Source of the DNA: an uncultured bacterium
Lineage (GTDB): Bacteria; Verrucomicrobiota; Lentisphaeria; Victivallales; UBA1829
Reading direction: 5' to 3'
Assembly: GCA_900549415.1 (NCBI GenBank)
Contig: URNX01000041.1
Location: forward strand, 1-30,684
Length of the DNA: 30,684 nt
The notes under the pieces were generated by a model that was given only the letters and a program-made list of their open reading frames with translations, ran no database searches and was not told the DNA's origin. The translations under genes and the position numbers were made by a program. Below are positions 27,001 through 30,684 of this stretch, one piece after another (positions within the stretch are counted from its first letter, which is position 1; every line of letters starts with the position of its first letter).

Positions 27001-27194
27001 TGGGTGATTTTTGTTTCAACAACGTTCGATGAGGCGCCGTCATATGTGGTGTCGATGGAGATCGTCGGCACGTCGATATCCGGGTATTCACGCACCGCCA
27101 TGCGGTTCAGGCAGATAAAGCCGAACACCACAAGCAGGAGCATGAACACGATCGTTGCAACCGGACGGACAATGGAAAACTGACAGATCGTCAT
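24075..27194 (-). CDS. RND-family multidrug efflux permease (HAE1 type)
   Basis: A 1,039-residue inner-membrane proton antiporter of the AcrB/MexB type, with the expected length and duplicated layout: N-terminal helix, periplasmic loop, six helices, repeated. The proton-relay acidic pair is in GMVVDDAIVMLENI (helix 4) and the partner lysine in LIGLAAKNGILIVEFA (helix 10). The periplasmic loops have the usual VREYPDIDVP and FVIGGPD segments. It starts inside the adaptor gene (ATGA overlap of 4 bases) and its stop abuts rarA. No TolC-type outer-membrane protein is nearby, so one encoded elsewhere must complete the pump. Substrates cannot be deduced. No regulator is adjacent. Confidence 0.95.
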   Translation of the reverse strand: MTICQFSIVRPVATIVFMLLLVVFGFICLNRMAVREYPDIDVPTISIDTTYDGASSNVVETKITQRIEDAVAGIEGLDTISSISRDGRSRITLEFKVERDIDAAANDVRDKVSRILKKLPDDADTPVVAKYDSSGSPVLILALTSNKMSRMELTDYADRYLVDRFSVIDGVASVSIFGAQEEAMRIWLNRQAMAARGVTAEDIISVLNSENVENPGGRIESSEREFTVRLKRQYATEKDFRDLVIKRDKAGDYVRLRDVAEVKIDSRRPRQNFMTNKEPMVGLGIHKQSKSNALVISDGVKKLVAELNKSGLPEGMQIKVIRDEALFINASIHEVRDSLIISAVLVLLIIFLFLGSFRASLIPAVTVPISLISTFIVLYIFGYSVNLLTLLALVLAIGMVVDDAIVMLENIYRRISLGEKPLLAATRGANQVIFAVIATTLVLAAVFMPISLWAGKTGKLFTEFAVAMTAAVCFSSFIALTLTPMMCSKMLKPQSATEKGWMIRCVDACMAFLERIYDRSLRFVARFKIITAAVFFAICILMIAGWMRLPSEYEPTEDRAVIMTRIIAPEGTNYYAINDYAGDVTNVLYKPVADGNANSLMVVLPSFGESDGAANTGFCILELQPWNMRTLNSQQIMNSLRPELAKIPGINAIPFLPSGLGGFGTPVQFVIGGPDYDELVKWRDIILEKCRSYPGFVDIDYDYKETTPQLHVAVDTKRAQELGISALSIGTTLETMLGSKQVTTFVDRGQEYDVMLQAGRESRATPQDLRNIYLRSKYSGELIPLDNLVKLEERGDSGRLGRYNRVRSITLQGNVAPGYALSDVLTFLENTVRENLPEYAQIGYKNQSKELKQTSGSMLFIFALALIVSYLALSAQFESFISPLVVMLTVPLGMIGAIAALNLMGFTMNIYTQIGIIMLIGLAAKNGILIVEFANQLRDDDVPFEEALFQAAKLRIRPILMTGISTVAGAIPLLLATGAGAASRRCLGAVVFYGGLSACILTLFVVPVGYLILARWQGSPNALLKRLQKEDRENPVTIH

Positions 27195-28279
27195 TTCGTC
27201 ATTTCTCCCGCTTTTGACGGATTGACGAAGTTGACCGTCATTCCGTCAACCAGCTTTGCGACGCCCTCTGTGACGACGGTTTCACCCTCATTTATTCCGG
27301 AAACAACCTCCACTTTCCCGCCGCGGCGGCTGCCGAGCGTCACTTCATGACGCGTCACCCGTCCGTCACTTTCCGCGGTAAAGACGAACTGTTTTTCGCC
27401 GAGACTGACCACGCACTTCTCCGGAATCATCAGAGCCGAACGGCTGCCCATATCGACGCGGACGAGGAACATCATGCCGGGACGCAGCTTCATAGCCTTG
27501 TTGTCGATGACGGCGCGCACCTCCACCATGCGGGTGTCGAGGTTGATGCGCGGAGAAATCGCGGTGATCTTTCCCTTGAACGTCTCATCCGGATACGCCG
27601 GACTCTTGACGCTGATCTCATAGCCGGTTTTCAGCGCGGCAAAATATTTTTCGGGAACAGAAAAATCAACATTGATTTCGGAAATGTCGTCAAGAGTTGT
27701 GATTTTTGTTCCGGGCGTCACAAGATCACCGAGACTGACGAGACGCATTCCGAGACATCCGGCGAACGGAGCATGAAGATGACGGTCGTTAATCTGCGTC
27801 TTCGCCACGGCAAGCAGGGTTCTGGAACGTTCAAGTTTCGTCCTCTGCTCGTCAATTGATTTCTGCGAAACGGCATTGGATTTGGAAAGGCGGTCGATTC
27901 GTGCCATTTCGCGCTCCTGTTCATCGAGGTTGATTTCCGCCTGGTTGAACTCCGCGCGTTCCTTGTCGTCATCAAGCCGGACAAGCAGCTGGCCCGCCTT
28001 CACCTGGTCTCCGTCTTCAAATTTGACTTCGACGACTTTTGCCGTAACGGTTGCCGTAATTTCCACAGCCTCTTTTGCACTTCCGGTTCCGAGCGCTTCA
28101 ATCACATCGGCGAACTGTACTTTTTTCTGTACCTCCGCAACAACGGAGGGTGTCACCGCAGCACGCTTCTTCGCTATTCCGCCTGATGCAAGAATGACCT
28201 GATAATAATAGACTGCTCCTCCGACGACAACAGCTCCGACGAGCAGTTCGGAGCACACCTTCAAGATTTTTTTCCACAT
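27191..28279 (-). CDS. RND efflux periplasmic adaptor (HlyD/AcrA family)
   Basis: A 362-residue membrane-fusion protein linking the RND pump to an outer-membrane channel. An N-terminal hydrophobic segment (about 8-28) anchors or exports it. The lipoyl-like half-motifs (TAKVVEVKFEDGDQVKAGQLLVRL, then HAPFAGCLGMRLVSLGDLV) flank a short alpha-helical hairpin (about 105-165). The beta-barrel and membrane-proximal domains follow (KGKITAISPRI, RPGMMFLVRVD). AAGGGA precedes the ATG, and a promoter lies about 40 bases upstream. It is the first gene of the adaptor-pump-rarA-uvrC set. Confidence 0.94.
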   Translation of the reverse strand: MWKKILKVCSELLVGAVVVGGAVYYYQVILASGGIAKKRAAVTPSVVAEVQKKVQFADVIEALGTGSAKEAVEITATVTAKVVEVKFEDGDQVKAGQLLVRLDDDKERAEFNQAEINLDEQEREMARIDRLSKSNAVSQKSIDEQRTKLERSRTLLAVAKTQINDRHLHAPFAGCLGMRLVSLGDLVTPGTKITTLDDISEINVDFSVPEKYFAALKTGYEISVKSPAYPDETFKGKITAISPRINLDTRMVEVRAVIDNKAMKLRPGMMFLVRVDMGSRSALMIPEKCVVSLGEKQFVFTAESDGRVTRHEVTLGSRRGGKVEVVSGINEGETVVTEGVAKLVDGMTVNFVNPSKAGEMTK

Positions 28280-28314
28280 GGCTGTTCCCTTTGCATTTTT
28301 GAAAAATATTTTCT

Positions 28315-28344
28315 TATATATATCGCAAACAACGGAAAAATCAA
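28315..28344 (-). promoter_or_regulatory. Predicted promoter of the efflux-repair operon
   Basis: On the minus strand TTGATT (28344-28339) is followed by an AT-run reading TATATATA (28323-28316), giving a 16-18 base spacer depending on register. A second possible -10, TATAAT on the minus strand at 28366-28361, lacks a good -35. The rest of the 148-base gap (28280-28427) between the adaptor and coaX shows no clear terminator, gene or operator. Confidence 0.55.
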
Positions 28345-28427
28345 GAGCACAACCTGAATTATTATACTATTTTAATCTTTTACGACTTCCGCTTTTCAGC
28401 AATCGGGCACCTCTCCTGGCGAGTCAT

Positions 28428-29147
28428 TCAGGGCAATCCGCCCGCGCTTCGGTAAAGCGCGGCAATTCCCCGCAGAGTGAAGAGTTCATCGGCAAGTTCG
28501 AATCCGGGAATCTCCCGCAGGAAAAATCCGGCGTCGCCGCCGCAGGCCACACGGCGGATCGGCACGCCCGGATACGCAAGTTCCATCCGGCGGAGCAGCT
28601 CGCGGACTGCCCCCAGCGCCGCGCAGTCGGTTCCGAGGTCAATCGCATCGACCGTGTTGTTCCCCGGAAATGAAGGGACACGGGAAGTCACCTCCGTCAC
28701 CGGCAGTTTCGCCGTGTAATCATGCAGGGATTTGCGCAGAATCAGACGGCCGGGAAGAATCGCCCCGCCGCACATCCGGCGGTTGGAATCGACGAATTCA
28801 AGATTGATCGCTGTTCCGAAATCAACGCACAGAGCGGGCAGAGCTCCTGAAAAAATCAGCTCCGCCGCATTCGCCAGCCGATCCGCGCCGAGCGTCTCCG
28901 GATGTTTCATGTACGAAAGATCAACCGGACAATCCGGCATCTGCGAACTCACAATAAACGCGCCCGCATCGCGGAATTCGCGTTCCAGAGCGGGAACGAC
29001 CGAAGCCGCGGCCATGTTTTCCGATGCGTAATCCGCAACCCGGAACTCCGGAGTCGCAACCGTGTCAAGCAGACGCAACGAAGAGCCGGAAAGCTCCGCC
29101 ACCTGTACGTGCGTGTTTCCGGCGTTGAAAAGACGAATGATGGACAT
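28428..29147 (-). CDS. coaX: Type III pantothenate kinase, divergent
   Basis: A 239-residue protein of the CoaX family, which phosphorylates pantothenate in the first step of coenzyme A synthesis. Seen are the ASKHA phosphate motif at 8-12 (NAGNT), LGADRLANA (86-94) with D89, DFGTAI (109-114) and GGAILPG (127-133), plus a C-terminal GGDAGFF. The expected DxGNT reads NxGNT, so the first aspartate is Asn (codon AAC). This may be tolerated, lower activity, or mean a changed role; no second kinase is visible here to compare. The ATG is 8 bases after the pilC stop, suggesting one transcript. The pairing with pilC looks incidental. Confidence 0.88.
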   Translation of the reverse strand: MSIIRLFNAGNTHVQVAELSGSSLRLLDTVATPEFRVADYASENMAAASVVPALEREFRDAGAFIVSSQMPDCPVDLSYMKHPETLGADRLANAAELIFSGALPALCVDFGTAINLEFVDSNRRMCGGAILPGRLILRKSLHDYTAKLPVTEVTSRVPSFPGNNTVDAIDLGTDCAALGAVRELLRRMELAYPGVPIRRVACGGDAGFFLREIPGFELADELFTLRGIAALYRSAGGLP

Positions 29148-29155
29148 GTTCCGGA

Positions 29156-30433
29156 TCAGCCGCCGAGTTTTTCGATGATGCTGATCAGCGGCATGAACAG
29201 AGCCATAACGATACCGCCGACGACCACAGCGAGGAACACAATCATCAACGGCTCAATCATCGAGGTCAGCGCGCCGACGGCGTTGTCGACTTCTTCGTCG
29301 TAGGTGTCGGCGATCTTGTCGAGCATCTCCGGCAGCTTACCGGTCTCCTCACCGACCTCGATCATACTGATCACCATGTCGGGGAAGATTTTTGTGGTGT
29401 TGAGCGGACCGGCGATCGTTTCACCCTCCTTCACGGCGTCGTGCACTTCCTGAATCGCATCGCAGACGATTTCATTTCCGGCGGTCTCTTTCACGATGCT
29501 GAGCGCGTTCAGGACCGGCACGCCGGACCCCATCAGCGTTCCCAGCGTTCGCGAGAATTTGGAAATCGAGGATTTGGAAACAATCGGTCCGAACAGCGGC
29601 ATATTGTACTTGATGTAGTCCAGCCAGTAATGCCCGAACTTGGTTTTCGCAAAGAGCTTGAAGACAATGACAATGCCGACGATGCCGCCGACGAGCACGA
29701 GAATCTGCTCCTGCATGAACCGGCTGATCGCCATAACGATCTGCGTCAGACCGGGCAGCGGAGCGCCTTCGAGCAGTTCATTGAAGATTTTTTCGAACTT
29801 GGGAACGATGAAGATCATCAGACCGGCGGTAATGGCGCCTGCAATACAGAGAACGATGGTCGGGTACACCATGGCCGATTTGACCTTCCCCGCGATTCGC
29901 GCGGCTTTTTCCATGAACGATGCGAGTCGGTCGAGAATCAGTTCGAGCTTACCTGCAGCCTCACCGGCGCGCACCATGTTGAGATAGAGTTTGTCAAACG
30001 ATTTCGGATGCTGCGCCAGCGATTCGGAGAAGGTGGAACCGGCTTCGACGCCGTTCGCGACTTCCCCGAGAATCTTCTTGATGATCGGATCTTTCGACTG
30101 TTTTTCAAGAGTCCGGAGAGAACGGATGAGCGGCAGACCTGCATTCAGCAGAATGGAAAGCTGACGGGTGAAAATCGTGAGCTGTTTTGTTTTAATGACT
30201 GCGGGACCAAGCGAGATGTTGATGTTCATCGCGCTTTTTTTCTTGGCTCCGGCTTTTTTTGCGGGCTGCGGGGCGGCCTTTTTCTTTTCAATCTTCCGGA
30301 CCTGCTTGATGGAGGTCGGGAACATACCCTGGTCTTTCAGAAAAGCGGTTACCGCTTCTTCGTTCGCGGCCTCTTTCTGACCTTTCCGCTCTTTTCCCGT
30401 GGCGTCCATCGCCGCATATTGGTACAGAGGCAT
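29156..30433 (-). CDS. pilC: Type IV pilus / type II secretion inner-membrane protein (PilC/GspF)
   Basis: A 425-residue platform protein of type IV pilus and type II secretion machines; it works with an assembly ATPase to move pilins out of the inner membrane. It has the N-terminal YQYAAMDATGKERKG start, a Lys/Ala-rich linker (about 48-68), and two T2SSF domains (about 85-208 and 290-412) with three membrane helices. The repeated signatures are LSILLNAGLPL with RAGEAAGKL, and LMGSGVPVL with EVGEETGKL. AAGGAG precedes the ATG. No ATPase (PilB/GspE) or pilin gene adjoins it within the window, but it could serve the two pseudopilins encoded 18-25 kb away. Confidence 0.94.
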   Translation of the reverse strand: MPLYQYAAMDATGKERKGQKEAANEEAVTAFLKDQGMFPTSIKQVRKIEKKKAAPQPAKKAGAKKKSAMNINISLGPAVIKTKQLTIFTRQLSILLNAGLPLIRSLRTLEKQSKDPIIKKILGEVANGVEAGSTFSESLAQHPKSFDKLYLNMVRAGEAAGKLELILDRLASFMEKAARIAGKVKSAMVYPTIVLCIAGAITAGLMIFIVPKFEKIFNELLEGAPLPGLTQIVMAISRFMQEQILVLVGGIVGIVIVFKLFAKTKFGHYWLDYIKYNMPLFGPIVSKSSISKFSRTLGTLMGSGVPVLNALSIVKETAGNEIVCDAIQEVHDAVKEGETIAGPLNTTKIFPDMVISMIEVGEETGKLPEMLDKIADTYDEEVDNAVGALTSMIEPLMIVFLAVVVGGIVMALFMPLISIIEKLGG

Positions 30434-30478
30434 AGGGATCTTCTCCTTACTTACGGTGTTAAATAACTATTCCTCTGT

Positions 30479-30507
30479 ATAATAGCATCGAACAAATGAT
30501 ATTTCCA
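30479..30507 (-). promoter_or_regulatory. Possible pilC-coaX promoter
   Basis: On the minus strand TGGAAA (30507-30502), 17 bases, then TATTAT (30484-30479) with TGC ahead as an extended -10. Between it and the tRNA promoter is an AT-rich stretch with the inverted repeat TTTTCT-TC-AGAAAA (30522-30535) but no gene. Confidence 0.45.
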
Positions 30508-30560
30508 GTGACAAAAGCGACTTTTCTTCAGAAAATTTTAAAAAAAATAAAAAAGTCCGC

Positions 30561-30588
30561 TTGATTATTCGCGAAACTGGTGTATCTT
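30561..30588 (+). promoter_or_regulatory. Promoter of the tRNA-Glu gene
   Basis: TTGATT (30561-30566), 16 bases, then TATCTT (30583-30588), 20 bases before the first tRNA base, a usual distance for a stable-RNA promoter. Confidence 0.6.
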
Positions 30589-30607
30589 ATGGACACTCAA
30601 GCGATAC

Positions 30608-30683
30608 GCCCCTATCGTCTAGAGGCCTAGGACACCAGGTTTTCATCCTGGCGACACGGGTTCGAATCCCGTTGGGGGTGCCA
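30608..30683 (+). tRNA. tRNA-Glu (anticodon UUC)
   Basis: A 76-base tRNA with encoded CCA. The anticodon stem CCAGG/CCTGG encloses TTTTCAT, giving anticodon TTC. The T-arm is ACGGG-TTCGAAT-CCCGT, and the D-arm region (GTCTAGAGGCCTAGGAC) closely resembles bacterial tRNA-Glu. The acceptor GCCCCTA pairs with TGGGGGT through a G1-U72 and a U6-G67 wobble. The discriminator base is G. Confidence 0.96.
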
Positions 30684-30684
30684 C

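Noticed and set aside
1..30684. CRISPR array, insertion sequence, phage or attachment site at the tRNA
   Set aside because: No regularly spaced repeats, transposase, integrase or terminal repeats are visible. The tRNA lies at the window edge, so its 3' flank cannot be judged.

Overview
The window looks like the chromosome of a Gram-negative bacterium of the PVC superphylum, most likely a Lentisphaerota (Victivallis-like) gut or anaerobic carbohydrate degrader. The assignment is inferred from content, not from a marker gene. Two pseudopilins with the FTLIELL N-terminus and a C-terminal histidine-DG motif sit at the head of secreted glycoside hydrolase operons. There is a cyanobacterial/chlamydial-type glucose-6-phosphate isomerase, an RND efflux pump (implying an outer membrane), and moderately GC-rich coding sequence with AT-rich sigma-70-like promoters. 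I see no phage, insertion sequence, CRISPR array or integration site.

Layout. Bases 1-4519 (minus strand) hold an AraC-type regulator, chorismate synthase (aroC) and a DinG-type helicase, with a strong promoter at the left edge firing out of the window. Bases 4537-10342 (plus strand) hold carbohydrate locus 1, divergent from the AraC gene: pseudopilin, 978-residue secreted glycoside hydrolase, small secreted beta-sandwich protein, nucleoside-hydrolase-family enzyme, strong terminator. Bases 10406-16783 (plus) hold carbohydrate locus 2: GntR/LacI-type regulator, a second pseudopilin overlapping it by 4 bases, a GH42-like enzyme broken by a one-base frameshift, and the 3' remnant of a GH78 alpha-L-rhamnosidase. 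This locus appears to be decaying. Bases 16802-21233 (plus) hold pgi, a KamA-family radical SAM enzyme and an ABC exporter. Bases 21298-28344 (minus) hold a tightly packed set read as adaptor, RND pump, rarA, uvrC. Bases 28428-30507 (minus) hold pilC/gspF then coaX. A tRNA-Glu(UUC) with its own promoter ends the window.

How the genes work together. The clearest theme is a repeated architecture: one-component regulator, pseudopilin, secreted glycoside hydrolase(s). It occurs twice back to back with unrelated regulators and unrelated hydrolases, so the pseudopilin is the shared part. This suggests a pseudopilin-based counterpart of a polysaccharide utilisation locus, in which the pilin-like protein might present, anchor or help export the enzymes. 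That is a hypothesis. Other points worth checking are a chorismate synthase whose usual active-site histidine is tyrosine next to a 14-residue insertion, a compact UvrC lacking about 120 residues, a pantothenate kinase with Asn in its DxGNT motif, and a multidrug pump apparently cotranscribed with two DNA-repair genes.
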